Assembly: GCA_947396885.1 (NCBI GenBank)
Contig: OX377201.1
Span: 25,893,923-25,957,922 of the forward strand
DNA: 64,000 nt
Source of the DNA: Heligmosomoides polygyrus polygyrus
Lineage: Eukaryota; Nematoda; Chromadorea; Rhabditida; Heligmosomidae
Direction of reading: 5' to 3'
Shown piece after piece: positions 23,035 through 34,294 of this stretch (position 1 is its first letter; each line of letters begins with the position of its first letter). The translations under genes and the position numbers were made by a program. The notes under the pieces were generated by a model. That model did not search any database and had not been told where the DNA came from. It saw nothing but the letters and a program-made list of their open reading frames with translations.

Positions 23035-24270
23035 TTAGGCTGTTGCAGAAGTTCTCACCATTGTCAAGACACCAAACTTTTTTAGTTAAAAAAAGCGAAA
23101 CACGTCAAGAAACGATGTAATCGCCATCATGTTCTCTCACTCTTCACTTTCCAAGCAGACTTCCGATCTCGTCAGCGTAGAACTTTTCAGGCTTTGATTC
23201 GAAAAAGCCAGTCAGCCAGCGTTCGATGTCGTCCTCGTCATCGAACGTTTTTCCTTGCATGGCATTGGAGAGAGACAGCTACAGGTGGTAGCCTGTTGGT
23301 ACAATATCTGGGCTGTACGGCGGGTGAGGAAGCACTTCCCATCCAAGGTGGAGGAGCTTTTGGCGAGTCATTCTTGCAATGTGTGGTCCTGCATTGCCGT
23401 GCAAGAGTCGGATTATGCCATGATTCGGACGCTTTTCTGCGATCTTGGCGGCCAGTCTGTCCAGCTGCTGACAGTACAAGTCCGCTGTTAGAGCTTCGTT
23501 ACGGGCCAGCAGCTCGTTGTAGATGACACCTTTGTAATCCCACCAAACAGAAAGCATAATCTTCGACGGGAGAGGGCCCTCCTTTAGCTCTGGCTCAGGC
23601 TGCTCATCTTTCTCAACCCAGTGTCTGCTCCTCTTGATGTTGACGTACAGGCACCACTTTTCATCTTCTGTGGTGACAGACTTCAGCCAACTATCTGTGC
23701 GCTTGTACGAGAGCAACTGAGTGGCCACCTCAGCACGTCGCCGGCGGCCGCGTTCGGTGAGGTCATGGGGAACCCACTGTGCCAACTTGTGCACCTTACG
23801 CAGTCGATGTAGGTGGCGGGTGATGGTGGCATAGTGCACACCCAAGTCCTGCGCAAGTTCACGAGCAGTCCGCCGTGGGTCCGATTCTACCAGCTGTTGT
23901 AATCGGTCGTTGTCGACATCGGATTCACGTCCTGACCTGGACGAATCTTGAAGGTTAGACTCACCTTTGCGGAAGCTTGAGAACCATTCTCATGCAATGC
24001 GATCGGACACTGAGGCCTCCAGATGCACCATTGATGCGACGACAGGAAGAGGTTGCTGACTCACCATATTAAAAGTCATGCAGTAAGAGACCTCAGATGT
24101 ACTCCTTTGAAAGCTCCATTTTTCTAGAAGGAATTACTCGAGTAAGTAGCTAGCAATAATAGGAAACTTATACTCCCTGATCTCTTTATGTGAACAAACG
24201 AAAGGTTGCTATAGCGTTAGTGAGAAAAAAACACATTCAAAAAATGGCGGGAACTTTCGCAACAAGCTAA
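23035..24270 (-). mobile_element. Mariner transposon, different subfamily, intact ends
   Basis: The ends TTAGGCTGTTGCAGAAGTTC and (inverted) TTAGCTTGTTGCGAAAGTTC match well and are flanked by TA (23033-23034, 24271-24272). The length is 1236 bp. The terminal sequence differs from the mariner at 20745, so this is a separate subfamily. Confidence 0.92.
23279..24067 (-). pseudogene. Mariner transposase, nearly intact but catalytically dead
   Basis: From the ATG at 24067 one frame runs to 23279 with a single TGA at 23992-23990. Visible blocks are the helix-turn-helix region (EWFSSFRKGESNLQD, DPRRTARELAQDLGVHYATI), TTEDEKWCLYVN with the first aspartate, SVWWDYKGVIYNELL, LLHGNAGPH and PHPPYSPDIVPTGYHL. 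The second catalytic D is G in LLHGN, and the third is G in TGYHL. The reading frame stops at the third motif, so the usual C-terminal tail of about 60 residues is missing or shifted. Confidence 0.9.
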
Positions 24271-24274
24271 TATA

Positions 24275-24705
24275 ATCGTGTTAAACCCTATCAAACAAAG
24301 ATATCGACCTTCTAGAGAGTGTGCGAAACAACTGCATCAGAAGGCTTATGACGAAGTGTTTCCCAATAGATTACAACCTATCTATATCGAATGAGTATGA
24401 GCGTTCTGTTTTTATTTTGGCACTCCTTCACTAGGAATAGAAGAACAAATTTAACGGCGCTTGTCGTTATGCACAAAATGTTTTCAATTAAGCTGTACTC
24501 TAGCAACAGCTAACAATTTAGCTAGCTTCTTAGGGGTATAGTTAGGAGACATTTCACTTTACAATTTAGTCGTTGTTTGGAAAGTAAAAGACCTGGAAAA
24601 TCCGTCTGTGCAAGCCCACAAAAGCTCTATTGCTGTATGAACTCTATGAACGCGATAAAGCGTTTTCCGCGTGTTGCGTCAATTATCATTTGTAGGCAGA
24701 GATTT
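24275..24705. other. No supported gene
   Basis: AT-rich sequence with no recognisable frame or repeat. Confidence 0.3.
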
Positions 24706-24707
24706 GG

Positions 24708-24990
24708 GTGCGTGCAGCGCAGTCGGAAGAAGACCAGACTGTCGCCTGCGATATCAGGTTCATGGTTTGGATTTCCCGCTCAGGCCAACCAAGTCTCCCT
24801 TCCTTCCGCGGCCTGCTAATTGGTGCCAGACTTGTCTGCGAAGGACAAAGCGCTGAGTTGTTCATAGGCTGTCCAACGCAAGCCATTGTACGGCCAAATA
24901 CGCACTCTAATCGCCTCCACGACATACCGTAGAATTAGAATGCGTGACATATCGCAAAAGGGATTGAATAGCGCCGTCCTTTGTTCTTAT
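24708..24990 (+). mobile_element. tRNA-derived SINE
   Basis: The head GCGTGCAGCGCAGTCGGAAG is followed by CAGGTTCATGGTTTGGATTT, CCAACCAAGTC, CTTGTCTGCGAAGGACAAAG and CAAATACGCACTC, ending with GAATGCGTGACATATCGCAA. Confidence 0.8.
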
Positions 24991-24994
24991 TTTT

Positions 24995-25635
24995 AAGCAA
25001 AAATTTGCTAGGTTCTCCTTTTTCAGTCGCTCACGTTAGACTGTGATCTACACTTTGAATAAAAATAAAGAATATTCCGAGAATCGCCTTTTCGATTCAT
25101 CACTGCATTAGTAAAGCCGCATATTTATCTTGCTTTTGAAGGCACAAGCTTTCTGAGGCTAAAGTAAAAATGAAGTGGGTGATAACTGAACGTGGGTGAG
25201 GCTATATGTATGCACAGCATGGTGGGTGGTAGAGTATCAGAAACTTTTCAAGTCATTGCATAGAAAAAAGTTTTAAGGTTAGGCTAGTTCTAAAAGAGAG
25301 TCAAGGATTCTGCAGTGTCTCTGTATGGCATCCAAAGCTCATGCACGTGCTGTCCTCAATTTCCACATTGTCGATAACAACTTCTTTACTCAACACCAAG
25401 CAAACATTCTGGAGATGTTTTATAGGCTCTGGAATGCTTCATCTTGATAAGGCATTTATTAAAAGAAGATTTCACGCCAAATGAGAAAGCGTCCAAATTA
25501 TGTGGGCCGGATAACATTATTTTTCGATGGCTTTATTACTTTCAAAAAGGGATTTGACTCGGAATAAACTATTTGATTCGAAACGGATGTAGAGTGCTCA
25601 TTTGTTCTATAATATTAAGGCCTGACGATAGATTT
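24995..25635. other. No supported gene
   Basis: AT-rich sequence without a recognised frame. Confidence 0.3.
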
Positions 25636-25639
25636 TTTC

Positions 25640-26370
25640 AGTGAGTACCTTGAATTCAAATGGATTCAATGCGACAAAGTTTTGCTCTTGCCTTTACAAG
25701 AATCGCCTGACTTCTCGTTAATCGCTGACTTTCCTGAACGGGGGCCGGTAACCTCTCTGCCCGTCTCGTCTGGCAGATTCGAACGGATCCTCCCGGGGGT
25801 ACTGGCGTTGAATCCTTGCTCCAGGAGTTTGACGAAGTGGCCCGACCAATATGATTCTTTGTGTTTTTCTGTGATCTCGCGAAACCAAGGTCGTTATGGT
25901 TGTCGTTCAAAGGAGATCTCATTTCCGTGACCCTCAAAGAACTCACACAAGAATACGAAAGGAAATCGGATGTCTTCCAGATGGCCGATCACTCGAAATG
26001 CCTTAACCACACACACCTTCACTCTGTGCTCGTATCCGGTCCCGATGGTTTTTTCGTCTACCATGCTTAAGACTTTTATCCTTGACATATTTATTTAGCC
26101 ATTAAGAAGGACCTATATTGTCGCCTAAAATTCGAATGTAGCCCTCTTACATGACAACGTTTTGTTCGGAATCCGTTCCACTTTCGGGTTGTCTGTGGCG
26201 TCCCAGTGCACCAGTCCATTCCGCGAACAAAGCGACGTTTTTTCCTCGTGCATCGCTCCAAAATCCGCTTTTTGTCACTCGGAGAAGGATTGTCGCGGTG
26301 GCCACGAGGTCCCCAGTCGACTCGATCATAAATCCTCTCGTCTCAAAACTTTTCCGAAGCACTCGCCATT
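25640..26370 (-). pseudogene. Unidentified decayed coding sequence
   Basis: On the minus strand, one frame from 26088 to about 25670 stays open apart from one stop near 25893 (HRVKVCVVKAFRVIGHLEDI, then HFVKLLEQGFNASTPGRIRS). An upstream frame (26362-26147) reads VATATILLRVTKSGFWSDAR and ALFAEWTGALG. The base composition is coding-like, unlike the AT-rich flanks. I do not recognise the family. A mobile-element ORF or a host pseudogene are both possible. Confidence 0.35.
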
Positions 26371-26849
26371 ACGTTGACACTGACACTTCTTGCCGTCTCC
26401 GCCATTCGCCTCTCCAGCACTGCAGTCTCCCATAACTCACGCTTGGAAATGTTCCTTCCCTTTGACAACTTCCATTGCTTTTTGCCTGGTTGGCTTGTCA
26501 TTTCGGGTAGGTCATTTTGGTGCTTGGAAGATGAAGAGGAATAGAACTAAAATGCAATGGAGAAATACAGATAGGTTAAGGTTCGAAATTGAATCTGTGC
26601 CTTATTTCCTCACAGCATTACTATGGAAGGCGACCCAAGTTTACAGAAAAGATGCACCCTTATACCTGGAATTTCTAGCAGCTCTACCGTAGCCACAGCA
26701 AAAGTTGGTGGGCTTAAACGGTTGTATTGAATGCGCAAGCATGTCTAATGTTTCCTAGTACATGTTTAGACAATTTGTTTGTTACTACATGTTACTTTAA
26801 GCCTGGTATATCTTTCCAAGTTAGAGTAAATGACGCATTTTCTGATTTC

Positions 26850-28332
26850 TGATTACAAGAGGTATTCCTTGGGGTGTCGTTTTGTCCCCAAACTTCTTCT
26901 CAATATATGTACGCCTCTAAAATTCAATCTTCGGTTAATCAGCTCGGTGTTTCATGTAAAATGCTCGCTGGCAATATAAAATTTTATAAGAATATTGCTG
27001 TTCGGAAAGACCATCTTTCTCTGCAATCAGCTATAAATGTGATTGCTAATTGGTCATCAAATTGGGAATTTCCACTACCTTCACAAAAATTATAGGTGCT
27101 CTACTTAGGACAGCAGGTAATTATACACCGTTACTACCTTGTCGAGATGCAAATTAATAGTACAGCTTCCCTGAGTGATTTGGGCTTCATTTCAGACCCT
27201 CAACTTTCGTTCAAGGATCATATTGAAATATGTAATAGATGCTGAACGAGAGTACAGCCTCTTCAAATGTTTACAAACAAATTCAGTGCAATTAACTGCT
27301 CATTAGAAGTATGTTAGACCATTTCTGGAATATGGCATCGCAATTTTCAGTCTGAGGAATACGCGAGAGAAAGGCTGGAATCTGTGCAAAACACCTCCAT
27401 AAGAAAGCTTCGGATGCGTGTGGATGGGATTGGTTACAACACCATCCCTTCATTGACTTCACGAAACACTCTTCAATCTATAATACATATCCTTGAACGC
27501 CGAACGAGAAGATATGATTTAATTACGATATATAAGATTCTGGTTTTATTCGTATTCCACTTCAGGGTTTCTATACCTTTGCTTCATCGAACACAAGGGG
27601 TGGTCACTAGAAAATCCAGTTTCCCAGAGCTAAAAGCAGTGTAAGATTTCAGTTTTTCCCTTGAGGTGCTGACCATGAATTTTGGAAACCATCTAAGAAA
27701 GACGTCAGACCAAATTCCTTAAGGCAATTTAAAAAATTCTTGACCGATATCTTCAGGATACAGTTAAGTAGTTTTCATCCTTACTGGGTTGATTCTTGTT
27801 GACCTTACTTTATGTTTAGAAACCATTTGCGTTGTTAGAAACGATTCAAATCAATTTCATTAAGCCCCAAGTGGCTGGTATCGAGGATGTGAGCTGTCAT
27901 AACGATGTTTTGTTGCGATCAAAACTTCTAGCGCCAGGCGGGGCTCGAACTCGAATCTCTCTCTAACCGGGCGGGAATGCTCTACGCCATTACACCGAAG
28001 GCGCCGTTTGATCGAACGCAACATCCACACCTCGTGGGTTCTATCACCAGTTCTATCAAGACCATCAGCTTAACCGGTTCCATGCTGATATCAGCGACCA
28101 GCTCATCCCGGATACAGGTGAGTGCTGATCAGTCCCACGAGATATGGACGTTGCGTTCAATCAAACGGCGCCGGTGGTGTAATGGCGTAGAGCATTCCCG
28201 CCCGGTTAGAAGGAGGTGCGGGATCGAGTCCCGCCTGGCGCTAGGAGCTTCGATCGCAACAAAACGTCGTTATGACAGCTCATTTGCCTCGTTGTTTGCA
28301 TGGTTTTCCATCTAGAGAATAAATAAATAAAT
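26850..28332 (+). pseudogene. CR1/jockey-like LINE reverse transcriptase fragment
   Basis: The start encodes RGIPWGVVLSPNFFSIYV, which matches the RT block normally written QGS/GVLSPLLF. It continues through QLGVSCKMLAGNIKFYKN, LQSAINVIANWSSNWEFPL, LSDLGFISDPQLSFKDHIEI and ERLESVQNTSIRKLRMR, the usual order in this LINE group. Several stops and shifts are present. The 3' end is split by the fold-back at 27850-28285 and resumes with a short piece ending in an AATAAATAAATAAATA tail at 28317-28332. The 5' part, including the endonuclease, is missing. Confidence 0.8.
27850..28285. repeat. Fold-back of two tRNA-derived units
   Basis: Left and right arms of about 160 bp are inverse copies, each carrying the same tRNA-like core, minus oriented at about 27929-28004 and plus oriented at about 28168-28243. 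In the right core the 7-bp acceptor pair GCGCCGG/CTGGCGC and the T-arm GCGGGATCGAGTCCCGC are well formed, but the anticodon arm needs a 13-nt loop. Arms also share TGAGCTGTCATAACGA and its inverse, and CCCACGAG near the centre. It interrupts the CR1-like LINE. Confidence 0.85.
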
Positions 28333-28339
28333 AGAAGTG

Positions 28340-28880
28340 AGGGTGGACTTTCCGCTTTAGGTTTGCACGTAGAAAACTTTCATCTCGAAGTACTTCCTTA
28401 TAGAAGCGTGAGCATTCAAGTCGGTCATCTGAATTCTCTTAAACGTACTTGTTTTTCTCAACAAGCTTCGTCATAGTTCACCTACATTATATTTTCTTCT
28501 CTTCTGAGCTTTTTGTTCAAGTTCTATACTAAAGTCGTTTTAAGATGAAAATTGAAGTAAAATGGGTATTGTTCATGATAAGTGAAAAAAAACTGTATGA
28601 GATTCAAATCACCTGACATACAGGTATAAATTAGTAATTAACTAAATTAGACGACTTTGTTGCTTTTAGAATTAGTCGAGGAAAGTCTTGGCCTCATTCT
28701 ACGTCGCCACCTCATGTCACGTCAGACTACATATGAAGCCTTACGTCAACCAACGTGAAATGCTCCGTGACAAAAAGTTTAAGAAAACACCCAGATGAAT
28801 CCAGGAATATCGCCGGAATATGATGCAGGGTACCGAAAGGCATAGCTCCAGGCAAAATGCGCCTTCGTTTTGCCTTCAGT
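28340..28880. other. No supported gene; host sequence before the RTE insertion
   Basis: AT-rich, with short frames. The last part (28730-28898) is the pre-insertion flank of the RTE and continues at 31576. Confidence 0.3.
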
Positions 28881-28898
28881 ATTTCTTCTAGGAGGTTT
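28881..28898. repeat. Target-site duplication, left copy (18 bp)
   Basis: ATTTCTTCTAGGAGGTTT occurs here and again at 31558-31575, directly outside the RTE. Confidence 0.93.
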
Positions 28899-31557
28899 CC
28901 AGTGGTGTCGGAATAATCGTCTCCGAACGATTTCGTGACTCGATTGTAAGCGTCGAGCGCTTTGACGATCGATTGATGAAGATCGTTGTCGCCGCTAAGG
29001 AGCGACTCTATCACTTCTTCTCTGCGTATGCTCCGCAGACTGGCTGCTCCGATCAAGCCAAGGATGAGTTTTGGAGCCTGCTTGATGAGAAGACAGCAGA
29101 GGTACCGTCGAAAGATGTCATCATAGTCGCTGGTGACCTTAATGGGCACGTAGGTGCTGCGAAGGACGGGTAAAGCTGTCACGGTGGTTTCGGATACGGG
29201 TCTCGTAACCCCGATGGTGAGCGTATTCTTGAGTATGCGGAATCGCATAGCCTCACCATTGTGAACACCGTTTTCCGAAAACGCGACTCCCACCTCATCT
29301 CATATTATAGTGGGAGCTCCAAGTCTCAGATAGACTTTGTGCTTGTGAAGGATCGCGACCGAAATCTCGTCACAGACGCGAAGATCGTGCCTTATGAAAC
29401 GGTCGCCCCACAGCATCGTCCGCTGATCTGTATTTTGAAGATCGCCTCTCCGAGGCTGAAGCAGGTCGAGCGATGCGGTGTTGCAAGAATCAAGTGGTAG
29501 CGAATGAAAGAGAAGGAAGCAGCTGTGATTTCTCGCGTGCGGTTACCGACAGTTACGACTGTCGATGAAAGTTGGAAGAAAGCAACCGACGCGATACGCC
29601 AAGATGCAAGGTTGGAACTCGGCACTACGAAGCCTGGACGACGCAAAGTCGACAAGCAGGCATGGCTGTGGACAGACGATCTGAAGGCGAATGTTCGAGA
29701 GAAGAAGTCGCTGTATCATGTGTTTCTCGGCGACAGAACAGCCGACAACTGGCAGGAGTATCAGAAGGCGAAGAAGGCTGCAAAGAAAGCCGTGGCTGTT
29801 GCGAAAGCCACTCATTATGGTGATGTCTACCGAAAGCTCGAGTCGCGCGATGGTGAGCGGTATTTGTACCGACTTGCTAAGACCCGCCATCGCCAAACCG
29901 AGGATATTGAAAAGTTCGTTGGCATCAATGATGAGAGCGGCCATCTTCTGACAGACCGCAAAAAGGCGCTGAAGCGATGGCGTGATTACTTTGAGGAAAC
30001 TTCCACTATGGAATTTCCTCATCCGGCCATCCCTTCTGTGGCTTCTGTTCACGGTCCTGTTCGCAAGATCACCGTGGAGGAAACAGAAGCGGCTCTAAAG
30101 AAGATGAAGCCCGGTAAGGCGACAGGGCCGGATGATCTGGCAGCCGATGTTTGGAAGTCGAAGCTCTGGTATCCTGCTGAGTGGTTGGCTGAGTTCTTCA
30201 ACCAGGTAGTAAGGGAGAAGAAAGTACCGGAGTGTTGGCACAACAGTACGACGATTCCGATTTGGAAGAAGAAGGGCAGTCCTGCGGACTGCTCCAATTA
30301 TCGTCCGATTCGCTTGCTTTCGCACAGCATGAAGATCTTCGAGCGAATCCTCGACAGACGAATTCGTGAAATCGTCAGGCTCTCCGACAACCAGTGCGGT
30401 TTTGTGTCTGGTTGTGGGACCATTGATGCTATACACGCCGCCCGCCTCCTGGTGGAGAAGCATCGCGAGAGACAGAAGCCGGTGCATATAGCCTTTCTTG
30501 ACTTGGAGAAGGCCTTCGACCGCGTACCGCGTGAGGTTATATGGTACGCCTTGCGACAACACAACGTACCTGAGGAACTTATAGAGTGGGTGCGGATGCT
30601 CTACTCTTGCCCAAAGAGTAGAGTGCAAGCTGCAGCTGGAACCTCAATGGAGTTTCCCATCTCTGTTGGGGTGCACCAGGGTTCTGCGCTTTCTCCACTC
30701 CTCTTTGTTGTCGTCATGGATGCCATTACGCGAGATCTTCAGCAGCCTGTTCCATGGACGCTGCTTTATGCTGATGACGTGATGCTCGCTTGCGAAGAGA
30801 AAGACGATCTCGAGCGGCAGGTGCAAGCTTGGTGCGACCGTCTGGCGAGGTTCGGACTCAAATTGAACGTCAAGAAGACCGAGTACCTAACGACTGACGT
30901 GAACGAGTCCGGCTCCATTAAGATTAACGGTATTGAACTTGCACGCACTTCGGTCTTTAAGTACCTGGGATCAGCAATAGCGTCTGACGGCGGTCTGATG
31001 GTTGAAGTGAACTCACGCGTGAGTGCAGCTTGGTCCAAGTGGCGTTCGCTGACTGGCGTGCTCTGCGATAGGAGGATACCAGAGCACCTGAAGTCGAAAA
31101 TTTACAGAGCCGTCGTGCGCCCGGTAGCGATGTACGGCGCTGAGTGTTGGCCTGCGACTAAGGAAGTTGAAACACGCCTCAGCGTCATGGAGACGAAGAT
31201 GCTGCGCTGGACGGCTGGAGTCACGCGCATGGACCGCATCAGAAATGATGCTATTCGGCAGAAGTTCGGTGTCGCGCCGATAGCGGACAAGATGCGCGAA
31301 GCTCGCTTGCGATGGTACGGCCACGTTCTGCGTGGGGAAGAAGACAGCGTCCGCAAGATTAGCCTTGAGTTGGAAGTATCTGGAAAGTGGCCTAGAGGAC
31401 GCCCGAAGCAGCGTTGGTCCGATACGTTACACACGGACATGAAAGTAGCTGGAGTCCACCCTGATCAAGCGCAGGATCGGGAAAGGTGGCGTCGTAACAC
31501 CAGAAGAGCGGACCCCGCGACGATGCGGGACAAACGCTGAAGAATAAGAAGAAGAAG
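28899..31557 (+). mobile_element. RTE-type LINE, 5'-truncated, with 18-bp TSD
   Basis: The insert is bounded by perfect 18-bp duplications. It begins inside the endonuclease domain and ends with an AAG-repeat tail (GAATAAGAAGAAGAAG). This is the structure expected from target-primed reverse transcription with 5' truncation. Confidence 0.93.
28904..31540 (+). pseudogene. RTE endonuclease-reverse transcriptase, two in-frame stops
   Basis: A single reading frame runs from the truncated 5' end to 31540, broken only by TAA at 29171-29173 and TAG at 29498-29500. The apurinic-type endonuclease shows FFSAYAPQTG, IIVAGDLNGHVG, SQIDFVLV and APQHRPLICI. The reverse transcriptase (open from 29504 for 678 codons) shows KPGKATGPDDLAADVW, NYRPIRLLSHSMKIFERIL, HIAFLDLEKAFDRVP, VHQGSALSPLLFVVVMDAI and LYADDVMLACEE with the catalytic YADD at residues 422-425 of that part. 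The C-terminal region holds LRWYGHVLRGEEDSVRKI. RTE elements copy themselves through the host nucleus and need no LTRs. The two stops and missing N-terminus make this copy inactive, but it is otherwise well preserved. Confidence 0.93.
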
Positions 31558-31575
31558 ATTTCTTCTAGGAGGTTT
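31558..31575. repeat. Target-site duplication, right copy (18 bp)
   Basis: It is a perfect copy of 28881-28898. Confidence 0.93.
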
Positions 31576-31587
31576 ATGGTAGCACAA

Positions 31588-31630
31588 AGGGAAGAGGCGC
31601 CGGCTCTCGCGTGCATCCTACCCCAGGTTC
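31588..31630 (+). mobile_element. SINE head fragment at the RTE flank
   Basis: GGCGCCGGCTCTCGCGTGCA and CCCAGGTTCTTG match the SINE region between the A and B boxes. The match ends at an ATTT tract. Confidence 0.5.
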
Positions 31631-32130
31631 TTGTTTATTTATTTATTTATTTATTTTATTCAATACGAATGCGATAGGCGGGGCCGCTAGATACACAGAC
31701 ACACCAACAGAACAGTACAACCGAAGGACAACATCAAAAACATACACAGGGAAAAACCGAAAAAAACATAGTAACAAATCAAATGAAATGATGCCAGACC
31801 TGCAATAGAAAATAGCACAACACAGCTTATTTAACGAGCAACCCAGTGTCAAAAAAGACACCTAAGTCCTAAACCTCATAACTCAGCAACGATTTTTGAA
31901 CTGACCGCTTAAGCTGCCCCAGAGAAAAGGAGGATTGCATGCATTTCGTCACTCTAAGGTAAGCGCTTGCTGCCCTGTGAGGGAAGAGGCTTACCTTAAA
32001 CCTGCTCCTAGGGCATGAGAGGAAAATTTTGGGATATAAGGATGGGAACGCATCCCTGCGATATCAGCAAGGATTCGATGAGCGTTTCATGTTTTTAATT
32101 TTCCTAGATCATTATAATGCAATCTCTAAG
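31631..32130 (-). mobile_element. Probable CR1-like LINE 3' tail
   Basis: A TTTATT repeat at 31631-31656 equals a TAAA-type tail on the minus strand, as in other CR1-like ends in this window. The sequence beyond it has no clear frame, so the call rests on the tail and context. Confidence 0.3.
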
Positions 32131-32567
32131 GCAAGTAGGTTACCCTGTATGAGCTATTCGAATTTTCGGGCCTATTTACTTAATGCACAAATTTGAAAGC
32201 GGAATCCGCATCTAATGGCACCACGCCTTTGGTACCTGCCCGCGTTGTCGCCATGTTGTAACACAATTTCCATTCAAAAAGTTCATGAAGTTGAAAATAG
32301 GGACAAAAGCGCTAGTAACGTAACTGGCTCGTTACTAGGGCTTTTGCCCCTATTTGCCATCTATTCAGGACTGCTGGTATGGGAACGTTGGGATATCTTA
32401 TGCGGAGCACGTGGCCAATATAACAGTAGTTTTATTTTCGCAAATTACTGGTGTTTTGCTGGATAACTTGTAGTGGCTCTGGATCCAGTCTAATTGAGAG
32501 GATATAACAGCAGTGAATTTTTATAATTTTTCCAGGTACTTTGTATGACTAATGCGTGGTATCGTTG

Positions 32568-32795
32568 TCAGAGGAAATGCCGGCTGTTGCATGCATCTCA
32601 TTCCGAATTCCTGGTTCAGATTTCCAGCCCAGGCCAAAAAGCCTTCCATTCCTCCGGGGTCGGCGAATTGGTACCAGACTTGTATGGGAAGGGTAAAGCG
32701 CTGACTTGGCCTGCACAACATCTCGTAGAAGAGGAGTGCATGGCGGACCCTTCAAAGAATTTAATTAACACCGACACTTATCCTTATCCTTTTGT
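32568..32795 (+). mobile_element. tRNA-derived SINE
   Basis: GAATTCCTGGTTCAGATTTC carries the B-box region, followed by CCAGCCCAGGCCAAAAAGCC, CAGACTTGTATGGGAAGGGT and the end GAGTGCATGGCGGACCC. The head is diverged. Confidence 0.65.
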
Positions 32796-32799
32796 TTGA

Positions 32800-33125
32800 C
32801 AATGAACGGAAAATATTGTCACATTCCATCCAAAACTGCTGCCTTTTCCATTCTACTTTATAATCTCGAACATTCTGCGCTAGCTACATATATCGTCTGT
32901 GGTCCAAACATTCACCAGCTCGCTCTATCGTAAACAACCAATATTTTCATTTCTCCGAGTCTCATGCCAAAGTGGCCCAGTCGGTACTCTTCGCGGAATA
33001 ACTAACAAAGGGAGAACAATCTAGTTCAGATAGAATAGGAAGCAAGGATAAACTAGGAGCGAACATGCCTGCCGATAGTCTCATTTATCTAAGTTTTTGA
33101 AAACGTATATTTCTAAATAACATTT
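32800..33125. other. No supported gene
   Basis: AT-rich and without recognisable frames. Confidence 0.3.
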
Positions 33126-33129
33126 TTCC

Positions 33130-33620
33130 TTATTTATTTATTTATTTACTACACAAAATGTGTGCCATAAATAATATACAAAACAATTACTGTAGATTAC
33201 ATCAGACCACAAACATGACATATGTTCAGTTTGAGTGTTTTTCAATCCATTGGTGAATGTGGGAACTCCAATTTGAAATTGAATAAATTGAGATCGTTGT
33301 GAGTTCATTGCCTGGTTCGTTGTTAATGGAAAAAGAGGTTCGTCGAAGAGTAGTCCGCATTGTTTTTTACAATGGAAGCAAAAAATAACCTGCAAAGGCT
33401 GTTGAAAACAATAAAAAGAACATGAAGCGTAGATGAAATTCTTTTCGCGAGGACGTCTTGCATGCGAATTATGAGATGCACAAAGTCTACGACCTTCTAC
33501 GTACACGACCCTAAGGCGGGCCCTGTATCTCAAAGGCCTCTTTAAACTGGTACGCACCTTATGCAGACATAAATGCATAATCTAGAACAAACACGTCTCC
33601 GCTTGTTTGCTACGAGGTTA
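33130..33620 (-). mobile_element. Possible CR1-like LINE 3' end
   Basis: It starts with a TTTATT repeat (33130-33152). A 146-codon minus frame (33578-33138) covers the rest, but no polymerase motif is clear. The assignment rests on the tail type only. Confidence 0.25.
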
Positions 33621-33624
33621 GTGC

Positions 33625-34290
33625 ACGTTTCTTTCATCTTAGTGCAGAATAACAATAAGCTTTTTTGTGACTGCCGGTACTTTGAGATCGCAAGTGCAAT
33701 TATTTATAAGTTTTACTTTTTGTTTAGTTAATTATTCATCTAGGCCATCGAGCTACACATAGCAAAAAGATCTGAGCCGTTGCAATAGGAGGAAAGGTAC
33801 ACAGAAATCAAAAAGCCTTGTTCACTTGATTCTAAAATTTACTTCAAGAAAACCACCATCAGCTGTGTTTTGGCACCTAATCGACCTCCAGAGAGGTTCA
33901 TACGGTTTCGCCTCAAATGATAGGTTTGGAGCTCACAATCAGATCTTTCACTACATTCAACCTTTATTGGGAGAACTGACAGAAGGTAATCTCAGGCAAA
34001 AGTTTCTTGTTGCAGTTGTGGATGTTGTAAAGAATTGTTTGTGTATGGTGTAGAAACGTAGATACATAGAAGTTTTTGCATAGTAATATTTTAGGCACTT
34101 TTATTTTATAACCAAATACTTGACTCGGTTGCACCAACACACACCAACATTTTCTTGAAAATGCCCTGTACACATCCTGCTCTTTTATGATTCTGAGCTA
34201 TGTTCAGAAGCAGGGATCTTGTTCTCGCTCTAGACCATGCGCCTGATTCTGCAATTGTCTACTCTATTCGCGACTGAATCTTGTTTACGC
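33625..34290. other. No supported gene
   Basis: A 75-codon plus frame at 33826 has no recognised domain. Confidence 0.25.
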
Positions 34291-34294
34291 AGCG

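Noticed and set aside
28168..28243. Functional tRNA gene
   Set aside because: Acceptor and T arms pair well, but the anticodon arm needs a 13-nt loop. The unit is repeated within mobile flanks.
28727..29293. 188-codon minus-strand frame
   Set aside because: Most of it is antisense to the RTE endonuclease, and it crosses the insertion boundary at 28899.
30095..30628. 177-codon minus-strand frame
   Set aside because: It is antisense to the RTE reverse transcriptase, whose motifs are all on the plus strand.
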